64,000 bases of DNA from Musa acuminata AAA Group (GCF_036884655.1 NC_088354.1:17617001-17681000); one strand, 5' to 3'; positions 1 through 13,010 are shown, numbered from the stretch's first letter. The notes: a model not told the origin generated them from the sequence alone. A program made the numbers and translations.

Positions 1-2802
1 CAACAGTCTCACCCAGTTGCATTGCATGTACTTCAATAGCTAAAAATGATATTTGCTACAAACAGATATGGAAATAGTAAGATACTTTGATAAAAGTAAC
101 ACATTATGTTAGCCCGCAGTAGTAGCTAGTAAACAAGAGAGAGAGTTCATTGTGCCGAAGAACAAACCATACTAAGACCTCTCAGGGCAATAAATCAATC
201 ATAAAAGGTCTATATTGAGAAGAAAGTAGAGTAATCGACAACAGAAAGTAATAGTAGCAAAATAAACCAGAAATTAAAACAACTAAGAGTAAACACAACA
301 AGCCAGCCTTTGCCTTGTTCTGGACATCACCACACGTTTGTCCTAACAGATGTCTTCTGGACATGAACCCTCAAAATGATGTAGGAAAGATGTGTTTTAA
401 ACTTAATAATAAGAACCAATCTATCTATATGCCCATGGCAAAACCAGAAAAGCATTGCTTCTACTATTTAATCTTTCGAACAAGAAACAGAAATTTTGTT
501 ATCCTTTGTTTTTGAATTGTCAAACAAAACATAAGTTTGGTGGTCACAATGAGAGAACTCCATTTGTAAAGGAGAAGCACTTGGAAATTGAACTTTACAG
601 TCTTGGACTCATGCACTTTTCCTTTTTCTTTCTGTTCCTGGAAATTTTAAAATCACAAGTGTTTTTGCTTCCAAAAATTTCAGAAACAACATAGCTCATG
701 GAAAGCATAAGCTTATTTTTCTTTCACTTATTTGATTTTACAAAACCAAAAAGAATGATCTGAAAAGACAATTAAATTCATAATTATTTTAAGGACTAAC
801 TGAGCAAACTTAAGATTCCCGGTGCCGAGCCTAGATACCAGTGCTAAGTTCTTGAACAAAGAGTATCCTGGAAATTTCATAATGTTGAAGAAAAAGGTAA
901 TAGCCATTCCTCTTATTTCATTCTCATGTAGTAAAGAAACGTGTCTATGGTATTTACTTATCTTGCTGAGGGGCTTGGGCCACTTAAAAATATTAAATAG
1001 CACCACCAATTATAGTCTGACTCAATGAGTTCATAAATCTTAACTGGCTTACAGCACATTGTGTCATGTGAAATTAATATCCTTCACCCCTATTTGACAG
1101 TCTTGTATTGATACACAATCAAAGAAAGCATGGAACCGATCCTGGGCCTAATAAATGGAACTAAACTTGAGTTACATAATAGAAAAAAAATATTATCCAC
1201 TAAGGTTTAGGTCCAAAGTAAACAAACACATTTCAGATCCCTAAAAGGATCATCCCAAGTGTTAACATAACTAAAAAAAATTAATTATGGAACAAACCAT
1301 CACAGCAACTACCCTATTTTGCTAAGATAATCTTATTAACAAAAATGGAGATATCTTATGCTGAATCCATGAGGAAAATTTGCTTGACTATATTTTCTAA
1401 AGTGTGGTTGGAACATTTATTGAGATATGAAACATGTGTTTCCAGAAAAACAAGTCTTATTTTGTGCTATCAAGTTTTTCTATAGAAAAAAAGATAAACT
1501 GTAGGAGATTTTACTTGGTAAGATAACTAATGAAAAATTTTAGAGAGAAAGCTCTGCAAATGATTCTTCATTATCCAATAAGAAGCTTGGTAGAGCTTAT
1601 AAAAATATGATGTGGATTCTATAAATAGAGACCTCCTATATAGATATTAATGTGGTTAACGTGTGTATGATGAACCAGTTGCTAATGTTAGAACAATAAG
1701 AAGCAAGACTAGTGAATATCCTACCGACATAGTGTTGAATCAAAGAACAGCTTTAAGTCAAATTATCACACAAGAAATAATCCATGTATCACGTGTGTAC
1801 AAGATAAACTTCCATGAAGTATATTATTTGCTGATAAAATTATTTTTATTAATGACAGTCAAGTTGGAACAATTTCTAGAACTACGACCTTGAAGACAAG
1901 ATCCAGAAACAAGGCTTTTAAATTTTGTAGAAAACCATACACATCGGTTGTAACTTTTGCAATACTAAAATGAGAATCAAAGACACAAGATCAACATAAA
2001 ATTCAAAGCTTTAGAAATCATTAATTATTAGTCAGGAGAAAAGAAAGATAAAAAAAGGTATTGCTTATAGAATAAAGTTAGATCTAAAAACCAGACAGTG
2101 CATCTAAATCCCTGCAGGATCATCAAATGCCTCCTAAATTCTGGCTATGCTCTATATATAAAAATATATAAGGCAATTGAAAAAAAAAATCCAGAACATT
2201 TTTTTCGTTGAAAGAGGATACATCTGATACATGTGCAGGATTATCCAAAGATGAGTAAAATATAATTGCAATTCTGAATCAGGCCATACCATCAATAAAA
2301 TTATCAGACTCAATTCACGGTTTAGTCTTAGACATGTTTGAAGAAAAGCTACAAATGACATATCTAGTTGAGGTGTGGTGCTACTCATTAATAATATCAG
2401 GAGTGAGGAAAAAAGGCCTAAGGCTGCTACCTATTTTGAAGTCCTTGATTAGACCAATGACATTGACCTCAACAAAGCTTAATGGAAGAAAGTATCCACG
2501 ATTATTTTCATTACAAGGAAACAACAGTTCATATGACCCCAAAAGAAGCTGCTACTCGTCCATGCAAATGAACTTGTTGGAAGAAACCAAAACACTTGAA
2601 AGCTAAATGTCAGCAAAAACAAAATGCTCATTATGACACTCACATGGTTTATCTTAACTGGAATGCTTCTCATGAAAGCTGTCTTTAAATCAAAGGCTAT
2701 GATTTATTCTTTCACGTCATCTAGCCAATATAAAAATTCAGTCTATATTGCTTTCAATACCAACTTTTCTAGTTCAAATAATATGGTGCAATTATGTTAG
2801 AA
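1..2802. other. AT-rich non-coding DNA
   Basis: I see no gene I can support here. Open frames are short, with no recognisable domain and no convincing set of splice sites. It could be intron or intergenic DNA. Confidence 0.5.
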
Positions 2803-3305
2803 ATAGGCACACTGCAACACTGACAGACATGAGATAGTCTGGTGCCAATTCTATACCAAAGCCTGTATGATGCATGCCAAGTAATGGACGACTGGAGCCT
2901 TTCCTCAAATCACATTCAAGTTTATAAAGTGTCTTTGGCAAAATTTTCTTTTAAATTTCTGTAGTTCCTAAAATTATAGTTGTATGAGAACCACCTGAAA
3001 CAATTGTTATATTCTTGATGCTTGAACACTAAAGGGTAGATCCATAATATTATGCTAGTAATAGGCACACTGCAATACTGACAGACATGAGACAGTCTGG
3101 TGCCAATTTACCAAAGCCTGTATGACGCATGCCAGTTATGGACTACTGGAGCCTTTCCTCAAATCGATTTCAAGTATATAAAGTGTCTTTGGCAAAATTT
3201 TCCTCGAAGCTTCTGTAGTTCCTAAAATTATAGTCGTATGAGAACAACCTTGCAAAATTATTATATTCTTGATGCTTGAACACTAAGGGCAGATCCATAA
3301 TATTA
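2803..3305. repeat. 258-bp direct tandem duplication
   Basis: Two head-to-tail copies (about 2803-3053 and 3061-3305) share a start (ATAGGCACACTGCAA) and an end (AGATCCATAATATTAT). They differ by scattered substitutions and short indels. The period between equivalent bases is 258 bp. No coding potential is visible. Confidence 0.85.
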
Positions 3306-3871
3306 TCTCACAATGGCCACCTTCCCACACATTATGCAGCTTGGCCATATTTTGTTAGAGAATAAAAGAACTGGGACATCTGTAGGGGATTTTGCATAAC
3401 AACCCATCTTGCCTTCATATTTTGATTTGTAGCTTATGTCAAAATATGATGTATATATACATTTTGAAACTAATGTCATCCAAAAAAAAAAGAAAGATCC
3501 ATCAAGACTCCAAGACAGCTCAGATTTCATGGTCTGTAGGTGCTCTTCCCTTAATGAGAAATATTTTACAAAATCATTAGCAGTGAAAGGTGACTTGTTA
3601 CTTTGACCACTATCGGACACATCTTTAGGTGAAAAAAGAGTAATCCAGTAAATCATGATACATTTTAAATTTCGGTAATTCAGATTCCATTAATTCTGAA
3701 ACAAGAATACCAGAACAAAAATCTGGCACAGAAATATACAGCAAACCAGAACAATCAAATGAAACATTTATAATTTTCATTTTACCACATTTACCACTAA
3801 AAAGTAACTAAGGTACTACAAGTAGTGCAAACAAGTCCTTTCAACAAATTCCGTGACCCTTAGAGACTAAA
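3306..3871. other. Non-coding flank of TR-GAG copy 1
   Basis: AT-rich sequence with no supported gene, ending at the degraded terminus of the LTR at about 3872. Confidence 0.5.
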
Positions 3872-5572
3872 ACAGATCAAGAGCACTAAAAGGGGGGGTG
3901 AATTAGTACAGCGGAAAACTTTCGACGATTAAAACTGCATTCATACGTTGAAATCCGATTCCGACGTAAAAGTCGTTTCGTGCGGATAATAACTTTGAAA
4001 GCTTACGGAAACGTATTTGAAGTAAAATAAGGAAAGCAGTTTGCAGTTAAGATAAATAGTACAAAGGAAATGCAAACTAGATTTTAGAGTGGTTCAGTCA
4101 AACGTGACCTATATCCACTTTCGGCTTCCTTCGACGACGAGATCATCGGCGTCTACTAGAGGCCTTCCTTCAATAGGCGAAGGCCAACCACCCTTTTACA
4201 ATTTCACTCCTTTTGACGGGCTTAGGAGACAACCCTTACAGAATTTTCACTCCTCTCTTGAATGATCAAAACTTGGAAGAAAAGAGGGTGGAGAACTTTT
4301 AGCCTTTATAACACTTTTGAGCTCTAAAATCACAAAGTAAGATTAAGCTTTCGATGTTTTTTCTGTGCCCTTTCATGCAGGAAAGGGTGGGGTTTATATA
4401 GGCCCCAACTGATTTGAATTTGGAGCTCAAATGTGTCATCTCCCGGTTTTTCGGGGTCCTGGAGGTACTACCGCCATAACTGGGTGGTACTACCTCTCGG
4501 AGACCGAGCACAGGCGATACCACCGCTTGACAGGGGCGGTACCATCGCCCAGTCTCGCTCGGAGACTGAGCCCAGGCAGTACCACCACCTGATAGGGGCG
4601 GTACCACCGCCCAGTCTCGCTCGGAGACTGAGCCCAAGTGGTACCACCGCCTGACCTAGGCGGTTGCACCGCCCAGCTTTCCTGGGAGATTGAGCTCCTA
4701 GGTGGTGCCACCGCTTGGCAGGAATTCTGGTCCGAATGGTTTGATCCATTCGGCCCAATTTGGGTCTATCAAGGGCCCAATTGCCCCCTTAATTAAGTTA
4801 ATGGGATTACCTCCCATTCCTAACTTAATCTACATGCTAACTATGATATTTAAGACATTAATATTGTAACTTGCTCCGATGCGTCAATTGCTTCTTTCGG
4901 CGAGCTTCCGGTGAACTTCCGGCGAACATCCGACAAACCCTCGGCGATGCTCCGATGGACTTCCGGCAAACTCCTGGACTTGCGACAATCCACTTGGTGA
5001 GTTTCGACGAGCTTCTTTGGCAAGCTCCTGGACTTCTCGGATTTGTTCCCGCAGAAACTCCAACGACCGTCCGGACTTCCGTCGAACTCTCGAACCCCCA
5101 ACGTGATCATGGTCTTGACTCCGACGTAACTCCTGCTGCATGTCTTACTTCCATCGTAGTTAATCATGTACATATAAAACAAACTTCGATCTAGACAATT
5201 AATACTAAGCATTAATCAAGTTGTCCGCCATGTCATTGGTCCCTCGACGCTTCGTCCGATTCTTCAGCGCATCGTCCTCTCCTACGGCCTATTGCCCAAT
5301 CGGTCAGTTGACTCCGCAACTCTGATATCCTTGGCGCAATACCCGCTCTTCTTGGCCCGATGCCCGAATCCACGGCCCGAAGCCTTCTGTCGATATGTCG
5401 ACCGATCCACCGGCCCGACGTCCAATCTTCTGACATGTTCCTCTGGCCCAACATGATTTTTCCTGCTTTAATTGTCTCATCCTGATCGAAGCATCCTGCG
5501 TCACACAAAACACAGATTAAAACATAAACACAATTATCAATTGGTTTCATCATCAAAATACGAGATTCAACA
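3872..5572 (-). repeat. 3' LTR of TR-GAG copy 1
   Basis: On the minus strand it begins TGTTGAATCTCG at 5572, directly after a purine tract, and runs about 1.7 kb. It matches 9206-10859 along its length. It carries GC palindromes (about 4450-4715), a TATA-like TATATAAA at 4400-4393 and a G-run near the inner end. Confidence 0.88.
4450..4715 (-). repeat. GC-rich palindromic repeats in LTR
   Basis: Repeated short units of the type GGCGGT(A/G)(C/G)CACCGCC, spaced by GAGACTGAGC-like linkers. They lie just upstream of the LTR TATA-like box. Equivalent blocks occur in the other well-preserved LTRs of this family. Confidence 0.8.
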
Positions 5573-5584
5573 ATCTCCCCCTTT
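5573..5584 (-). promoter_or_regulatory. Polypurine tract of TR-GAG copy 1
   Basis: The minus strand reads AAAGGGGGAGAT immediately before the 3' LTR start, the expected plus-strand priming site. Confidence 0.75.
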
Positions 5585-5609
5585 TTTATTATGACAACCA
5601 ATTGATGAC

Positions 5610-5671
5610 GGAGTTAAACTTAACTCCCGGAGTTTAAACAAACTCCCCCTATCAATATGGCTTATTGATAG
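5610..5671 (-). repeat. Triple inverted-repeat module, copy 1
   Basis: Three neighbouring inverted repeats: an ATCAATA/TATTGAT pair, GGAGTTT with AAACTCC, and GGAGTTAA with TTAACTCC. The module sits about 40 bp before the 3' LTR and recurs in the other copies. Confidence 0.8.
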
Positions 5672-5869
5672 AAACTCTTGGATTAAAAAATCCAAGCAAC
5701 ATGTCATGATAAAATCATGACATATAATCAACATACTTCTCCCCCTTTGTCATCAACAAAAAGGAGAAGTACCACAACCAAAGTGTTTTGATATATAGAT
5801 TCAAATCATTGCATGAAAAACATAGTATCAAATTTTATCATCATGCAATTTATAAGCTTGAAAATTTAC

Positions 5870-6235
5870 CAAGTGCTACATCATGCTTAAAACATTCAAG
5901 CTATCAAGTTGTAGATATGCAAGGTAGCAAGATAGCATGTTCTATATCATGCAAGCTAGCAATTTAGAGAAGTTCAAGAAAGCAACGCTTGCTTCTTGAA
6001 ATATGCAAGTTTGTACATTTTGCTAGGTGTGCAAGTTTGGCATATTTTGCTTCTTGAGATAGGCAAGATAGTAATTTTGGTGATGTTCAATATAGCAAGT
6101 TCTTTCTTCTCTTTTGAGAAGTGCGATTTTTTCTTTCTTTGCAATACGCAAGTTAGTTATTTTTGCTTTCTTCTTGTATTGTGCAAGCTAGCATTTTTTA
6201 TTTTGAGATGTGCATATTAGCAACTCTTTCTCCCC
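5870..6235 (-). repeat. Degenerate GCTAGCTTGCA repeat array, copy 1
   Basis: Irregular repeats built on TTGCTAGCTTGCA and CTCAAGAAGCAA (minus-strand sense). Open frames here are by-products of the repeat. Arrays of the same kind occur at the equivalent place in copies 2-4. Confidence 0.7.
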
Positions 6236-6534
6236 TTTGTCATTGGCAAAAAGAAGGGAATACCCTTTACGTCAATATCTAAATCATGACAAAGATAAAT
6301 AGCATCGATGAAAATTCAAGTCGTGAATGTTAAAACAATTATTTTATCATGAATATTTCATCATTGCATGCATCATTATCATAAGTTAAAGTATTGCTTG
6401 CATAATGTCAAATCATCATGTATATAAAATATAACATCATCATTACATGTATGATTCCAAATCATCATTCTATCAGAAAATCAAAGTGTCTTCATGTATA
6501 TAAAATATAATTATTGATTTTCACATTATTTCAA

Positions 6535-6640
6535 AAAAAAATCAAAGTGTTGCATGTATTTTTGTCTAAGGAAAAAATCATAGTGTTGCATGCATTTTTA
6601 TCTAAGGGAAAAATCATAGTGTTGCATGCATCATTCCAAA
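6535..6640 (-). repeat. About 47-bp tandem repeat, 2-3 units
   Basis: Units share AAAAATCATAGTGTTGCATG and a TCTAAGG linker. They lie in the non-coding interior of TR-GAG copy 1. Confidence 0.7.
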
Positions 6641-8227
6641 ACATTTCAAGCCATGCAAGCCATAAATACAAAGAAATCATGTCATGAAGGATAAAAACAT
6701 TTAAATACCAAAAGACATGATTTATATAGTAAATATCTTCTTTAAATAAAATATCAAGAAAAATCATAGGAGTACAAAGAAGAGATCTTGTTTTAAAAGA
6801 AAATCAAGTAATAAATCCAAGAACTCATAAGGAAAAATCATGATTCATTTAGAAAATCTTCTGTTAAGAAAATATCAAATAGAATCGTAGGAGATCGATT
6901 AATGAGAAATTTTGATTCATAATAAAATCTCATGTATTGAATGTCGAGAAATCAAAATGATGATTCATAAAAAAAATCACAAGTTATATTCAAGAGAAAA
7001 ATCATCATTCATTTTCAATTCATTCAATTTGTCAAATCAACATTTCTTGGGTATGCATAATATCAAAACATAGTTTCAAATCTTTAACATATAATATACA
7101 TAAATTCAAAAATCGAAAGGAGAAGGGAAGAATTCAAAGGTACAAAGATTTCAACCATCTCATAAACAAATGAAGGATCAAGTCATGAATCCAAAATTCT
7201 ATGAATCATTTTGACAAATCTCCTTTTAAATAATCAAAATGATCATAAAAGGAAATCTCATATTATTCCAAGAAATCAAGATCATGATTTTAATAAAACT
7301 CATCTCAAATTCAAATCATCAAAATCATTTTTATGGTTCACAAAATTCATAACATAAGTAGATTCATGATTTCATTGATAATATATTTTTTCTTTTTTAA
7401 GTATTTCATTTTAAGTGATTGATTTCATGTTAGCATGTTTTTTCATTTATATTAAATAAAAACATGCATCAACGTTTAGGATTGAAAAATGAATTTCGTC
7501 ATAAAACCATCAAGATAAATAGATTTTCAAAAATAAATTGTTAGGATCAAGAAAATCCGAAAATGAAATTTAACACTTTCATGCATTCGGACATAGTTTT
7601 GCTATAGATTTTCAGCATTCGGACATGGTTTTGCTATAGATTTTCAAACACAATCATGAAGATAAAACATGCTCATGATCATGAAAATTTTTGTATCCAA
7701 AACACATAATTTCCAATATGTTATTAAGGCATGTAATAGTGTAAAGTTCTCATTATAGCAATTAAGTGAATGAATTAACAACGTCCGAAAAATGATTTTA
7801 ATAAGTTCATGCATTCGGACATATTTTTGCCATATGTTTTTCAAATACACTCATGAAAATAACACATGCTTGTCATCATATATAACTTAAAATCTCATGC
7901 ATAAAATTGTCAATCATGATATCAAAATATTTAATATTACATCATTATGCATTTCTTCAAATCAAACATGATTTTATTTAATCAAAATCGAGAAATAACA
8001 ATGGAAATCAACATGATACACATTATTACTTCTTAACCACATATAGCATGATTTCATATTTTCAATCAAAATTATTTTATTTGTTTATCATAAAATATAT
8101 ATTTTTTATGATTATTTTTAAAACTACTAGTATGATCATAATTTTTACATTTTTTATTTTTTTAACATGTAATTATTAAAAATAAATTTCTAAATAAAAT
8201 AAGAAAGAAAATGCATCATGGAAAGCA

Positions 8228-9155
8228 TCATGTTATTTCAAAATAAATTAGGAAGATTTCGATTACCTCATCATTGAAAGCGGTTAAGGCATAGTTTACC
8301 ACCTCGTCTTTCTTGATTTTCTCCTCATCTTCAGAGGAGCTCGATTTATCCCAATTTTTATTCTTCTTCTTGCGTTCAAAGCAAGTAGTTCCATTCTTTT
8401 TGCTTTTTAATTTTTGTTTCATTTGTAGTTTAAGTTCACCATCACTTGAGCTTATGCTCGAGTGGTCTTCAAATGTTCTATGTCCTAAATCCTTCCTGTT
8501 CTTTGAAAAGTTGTTTTGTTCATCATGTTCATTATGTGCATTGTGTAATATTTCATATGTCATCAACGAACCAATTAGTTCTTCAAGTGGTAAGTTGTTT
8601 AGGTTTTTAGCTTCTTGTATCGCAGTTACTTTTGAATTCCAATTTTTAGAAAGAGAACGCAAATTCTTGTTTACAAGTTCAAAATCCGAAAAACTTCTAC
8701 CAAGTGCTTTTAAACCATTGATGACATCCGTAAAACGGGTGTACATGTCTCCAATGGTTTCGCTTGGTTTTATGTGAAACAATTCAAAATCGTGCATTAA
8801 AAATTTGATTTTCGAATCTTTTAGTCTACTTGTGCCTTCGTGAGTGGTTTCAAGAATATGCCAAATGTCGAAAGTCGTTTCGCACATAGAAACCCGATTA
8901 AACTCGTTTTTATCTAAAGCGCAAAATAGAGCATTCATAGCTCTAGCATTTAAAGAAAACTTCTTCTCCAAATCATTCTAATGGTTCATTGGAAGAGAAG
9001 ACATTTGAAAACCAAATTCAATTAATGTGTCATAACTCGAGATTCAACGAAAGCAAGAAAACTCTCATTCGAGTTTTCCAATAAGTGTAGTCCGTCCCAT
9101 TGAAGAAGGGAGGACGAATGCGAGAGTGACTCTCTTGGTTGCCAAAAAGAGACAT
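8228..9155 (-). pseudogene. gag: Broken gag (UBN2-type) of TR-GAG copy 1
   Basis: Gag is the structural protein expected to build the cytoplasmic particle. The start codon is at 9155-9153, 37 bp beyond the primer site. The N-terminus keeps the family motif [15 protein letters not shown] Trp codon in the LELWHI-like segment has become TGA and the frame then shifts. Reading resumes at 8971 and stays open for 247 aa across the UBN2 region ([37 protein letters not shown]). There is no CCHC zinc knuckle: the C-terminus is a Lys-rich segment followed by an acidic Ser stretch. A GAG|GTAATC splice-donor-like site lies at 8267/8266, and readthrough ends in YFEIT. Confidence 0.88.
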
Positions 9156-9191
9156 TTCTCTTGGGTGTTAATCTAAGTGAGAAATAACAAG

Positions 9192-9203
9192 GCTCTGATA
9201 CCA
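9192..9203 (-). promoter_or_regulatory. Primer-binding site, initiator-Met tRNA
   Basis: The minus strand reads TGGTATCAGAGC two bases inside the 5' LTR end, complementary to the 3' end of plant initiator tRNA-Met. Confidence 0.85.
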
Positions 9204-9205
9204 AT

Positions 9206-10859
9206 TGTTAGGATCAAGAGTACTAAGAGGAGGGGGGGGTGGGGTGAATTAGTGCAGCGGAAAACTTTCGACGATTAAAACTGCGTTCGTACGTTGAAAT
9301 CCGATTCCGACATAAAAGTCATTTCGTGCAGATAATAACTTTAAAAGCTTACGGAAACGTATTTGAAGTAAAGTAAGGAAAGTAGCTTGTAGTTAAGATA
9401 AATAGCACAAAGGAAATGCAAACCAGATTTTAGAGTGGTTCGATCAAACGTGACCTATATCCACACTTTCGGATTCCTCCTCCGACGAGGTCACCGGCGT
9501 CTACTAGAGGCCTTCCTTCAATAAGCGAAGGCCAACCACCCTTTTACAGTTTCACTCCTTTTGACGGGCTTAGGAGACAACCCTTACAAAATTTTCACTC
9601 CTCTCTTGAATGATCAAAACTTGGAAGAAAAGAGGAAGGAGAACTTTTGACCTTTACATCACTTTTGAGCTCTAAAATCACAAAGTAAGATCAAGATTTC
9701 GGTGTTTTTTCTATGCCCATTCATGCAGGAAAGGGTGGGGTTTATATAGGCCCCAACTGATTTGAATTTAGAGCTCAAATGTGTCATCACCCGATTTTTC
9801 GGGGTCCTGACGGTACTACCGTCATAACTGGGCGGTACTACCTCTCGGAGATCGAGCTCAGGCGGTACCACCACTTGACAAGGGCAGTACCACCGCCCAG
9901 TCTCGCTCGGAGACTGAGCCCAGGCGGTACCACCACCTGACCTGGGTGGTTGCACCGCCCAGCTTTCCTGGGAGACTGAGCTCTTGGGCGGTGCCACCGC
10001 TTAGCAGGAATTCTGGTCAAAATGGATTGATCCATTTAGCCCAATTTGAGTCTATCAAGGGCCCAATTACCCCCCTGATTAAGTTAATGAGATCACCTCC
10101 CATTCCTAACTTAATCCACATGCTATCTACGATATTTAAGACATTAATACTGCAACTTGCTCCGGTGCGTCAATCACTTCTTTCGGCGAGCTTCCGACGA
10201 ACTTCTGGCGAACATCCGATGAACCCTCGGCGATGCTCCGGTAGACTTCTGGCAAACTCCTGGACTTGCGACAATCCACTTGGCGAGTTCCGACGAGCTT
10301 CTTTGGCAAGCTCCTGGACTTCTCGAATTTGTTCCCGTAAAACCTCCGACGACTATCCGGACTTCTGTCGAACTCTCGAACCCCTAATGTGATCATGGTC
10401 TTGATTCCAGCGTAACTCCTGCTGCATGTCTTACTTCCATCGTATTTAATCCTGCATATGTAAAACAAACTTCGATCTAGATAATTAATACTAAGCATTA
10501 ATCAAGTTGTCCGACATGTCATTGGTCCCTCGATGCTTCGTTCGATTCTTTGGCGCATCGTCCTCTCTTGCGGCCTATTGCCCAATCGGTCAGTTGACTC
10601 CGTAACTCCGATATCCTTGGCGCAATACCCGCTCTTCTTGGTTCGATGCACGAATCCACGACCCGAAGCCTTCTGTCGATACGTCGACCGATCCACCGGC
10701 CCAACGTCCAATCTTCTGACATGTTCCTCCGGCCCAACATGATTTTTCCTGCTTTAATTGTCTCATCCTGATCGAAATATCCTACGTCACTCAAAATACA
10801 GATTAAAACATAAACACAATTATCAATTGATTTAATCATAAAAAATACGAGATACAATA
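9206..10859 (-). repeat. 5' LTR of TR-GAG copy 1
   Basis: A 1,654-bp partner of the LTR at 3872-5572. The inner end is TCCTAACA (minus) at 9206, followed by the primer site. It has a TATATAAA box at 9748-9741 and GC palindromes at about 9805-10010. Confidence 0.88.
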
Positions 10860-11874
10860 CTATCTAGAGTCTAAGAAAAGGCCCACTATATAAGTACAGT
10901 AGAGATGGCGACTTCTGCATCATATTTAAGGATGATGACAGACTCCAAATCAGCTAACAGTGGCTCAACCAAATAGAAAGCAAATACAACTCAAAAGACT
11001 AAGTACATATTTTTGACCCTCTTTAACTGAGATTTAGAAGAAATGAACTTCAAGAAAAACCTTGAACTACTTACCTCAAACTCAACCCATGGCTAGACTA
11101 AAACTGGGATCAACCTTCACACCTTAAGTCAAATGCTCAATCTTAATCCATTAGCTGAACTAGGATTATTGATGATTCAATTTCCTTCCATCATGAATGA
11201 GCATATGCTTATGACATTTTGTTGTGCCTTGGACCCTAAAATTTATCTTCAAAGAACAGTTTGCCACATTGACCAAACCTGATCCTATCTGACCAATCCA
11301 ATTTCGGCTGATTCTTGGACTTATCTGGCAATCTGATAATGATAAATTATGATGATGTCATTAAAGAAGGAAGAAGAAGGGAAAAAGGATGAAGAGGAAT
11401 TAAGAGAATTGGAAGAAGAGGAGAAAGGTTAAGGAGGCACAAGGATATAAAGATGAAGCTCACTGATAAGGAGATACTCTGCTCATTCTAAAGTGTTGTG
11501 CCTCAATCTCGATGGAGACAGAACCAGGATGTGACAAAAAGTCCAAAACATCTTTGCTCACTATTTTCTAATCTTTTAATCAATATATTTATAAAAAATA
11601 ATGATATCAGAGGATTATATCATTATTGACACCCTATAGTCAGTGTAACTGGTTTTTTTGCACTCTATAGTCAATAGACCTGGTACTAGCTAATAATAAT
11701 TAAAAAGAAAAAAAGGAAAACTGTACACCTACCTAAAGAACACCCTTGTCGCAGCCATAACCTCCACCTCTGCTGCCTCCTCTTTCTTCTCCTATTTCCT
11801 CACTTATTTCTTAGTTTATTTAGTCATGTTCTTGAGCTCCTCACACAATCCTAAGTTGCAATTAAGATTGAACA
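10860..11874. other. Non-coding DNA
   Basis: Nothing supported as a gene. Mixed AT-rich sequence with a purine-rich GAAGAAGAGG stretch at about 11,365-11,430. Confidence 0.5.
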
Positions 11875-11875
11875 G

Positions 11876-12090
11876 CATATCAAGACTCATGATAAAGGTC
11901 TTTTAGTGATCTTTTGAACTAAGTAGTTTCACTTGAAGTTGGACTAGCGAGAAATCACTAAAAATCGAAATGATTGGAACAACATATCAAGACCTAAGAT
12001 TAAGGTCTCTTAAAGATCTGTTGAACAAAGTAGTTTAACTTGTAGTTGGACTAATGAGAAATTACTCAAAATTGAAAAGGTTGGAGACCA
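11876..12090. repeat. 107-bp direct tandem duplication
   Basis: Two diverged copies begin CATATCAAGA at 11876 and 11983. Both contain AAGTAGTTT, GTTGGACTA and a GAGAAAT block, in the same order. Confidence 0.75.
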
Positions 12091-13010
12091 TGTCCATGCT
12101 TAAACCAATACAGGGTGGAAAACTGGTAACAAATGGAATTTAATTGATTTTATGTATCTAAAATGTATTAATTTTTTTTAAAAATTGTTTAGTTTGGTTT
12201 CTGCTAATACAATCCAAAGTTTAGTTTCTGTTAATACAATCCAAAGCCAGTGTTGCAGATGTTCAACGATCCCAATCTCACAGGCCTGCTTCAATGTTTG
12301 AATATTGAAATTCAATCTACTGTTTGTTGTCTTGCCATGGAAACATATAATAAGAAATCATGATGGATACAAAAGCAATCCTGGTCATACAAGGATTAGA
12401 AAGTGTCAATAACTCAAGGACACTGGATCTCAAAATATCTAAAAGATTAGGATTAGTATGTTTCACATGCAAATCAATTATTAGGATATAGGATCAGGGG
12501 TAGCATAAAAGGAGGGTACTGAATTAGGTTGTCCTACAACTGAAACCAAATATAACAATCCAGGGCAGCAGAAGCACTTCAGAAATGTGATTCAATTAAC
12601 AAGAGCAAGTACTAGATGAAGCAGACACAATAACTGTGAATTAAGAAGAAACCGAAAGAATGATTACAAGGTTTTCTAGTTATTTGACAATGTTGTCCTA
12701 TGTTCCCTCACTAACATCCCCACTGATGATTTCCACTAATAAAGTCCTCTTTCAAGGAATGAAGGTCATAGAACTCGCAACTGATCTTTTAGCAAACCAA
12801 AAGCCACACCTTGCATACAAAGATACAATCCACATCTCACCCAACTTGACCTCATCCACAAGTATCTCAAATATAATCAACAATCTTCTCTCAAAATAAG
12901 AACAAATATGTTTGTTAAAAACTTCTATACAATGAATATGAAGCAATTAAATATCAAAAAACTATTGAGTCAGTTTCCTCAAGCTGCAGTTGGCTTTTCT
13001 CAAGCTAATT
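12091..13010. other. Non-coding DNA, possible old LTR remnant
   Basis: 12,180-12,250 holds a short tandem repeat (CTAATACAATCCAAAG and CTGTTAATACAATCCAAAG). At 12,478-12,600 a TTAGGATATAGGATCA...GAATTAGGT...GCAGCAGAAG arrangement loosely resembles the inner end of the TR-GAG LTR on the minus strand. No gene is supported. Confidence 0.35.

Larger units (their letters stand above)
3872..10859 (-). mobile_element. TR-GAG-like LTR retrotransposon, copy 1
   Basis: Read on the minus strand: 5' LTR 10859-9206, primer-binding site 9203-9192, gag relic 9155-8228, about 2.65 kb of AT-rich non-coding interior, a polypurine tract, then 3' LTR 5572 to about 3872. No protease, integrase, RT or RNase H coding is present, so it fits the TR-GAG class of non-autonomous LTR elements that encode only gag. 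Both outer LTR ends are mutated (CAATA instead of CAACA at 10859; the low-coordinate end is ambiguous at 3869-3875). I find no convincing target-site duplication. Confidence 0.88.

Noticed and set aside
2334..2606. 90-codon frame with TSTKLNGRKY, reminiscent of copia gag (KLNGxNY)
   Set aside because: Only one short motif fits and nothing around it continues a gag, so it is too weak to call.
4299..5212. Several 70-120 codon frames on both strands
   Set aside because: They lie wholly inside the LTR of TR-GAG copy 1 and recur in the partner LTR; they come from GC-rich repeats, not genes.
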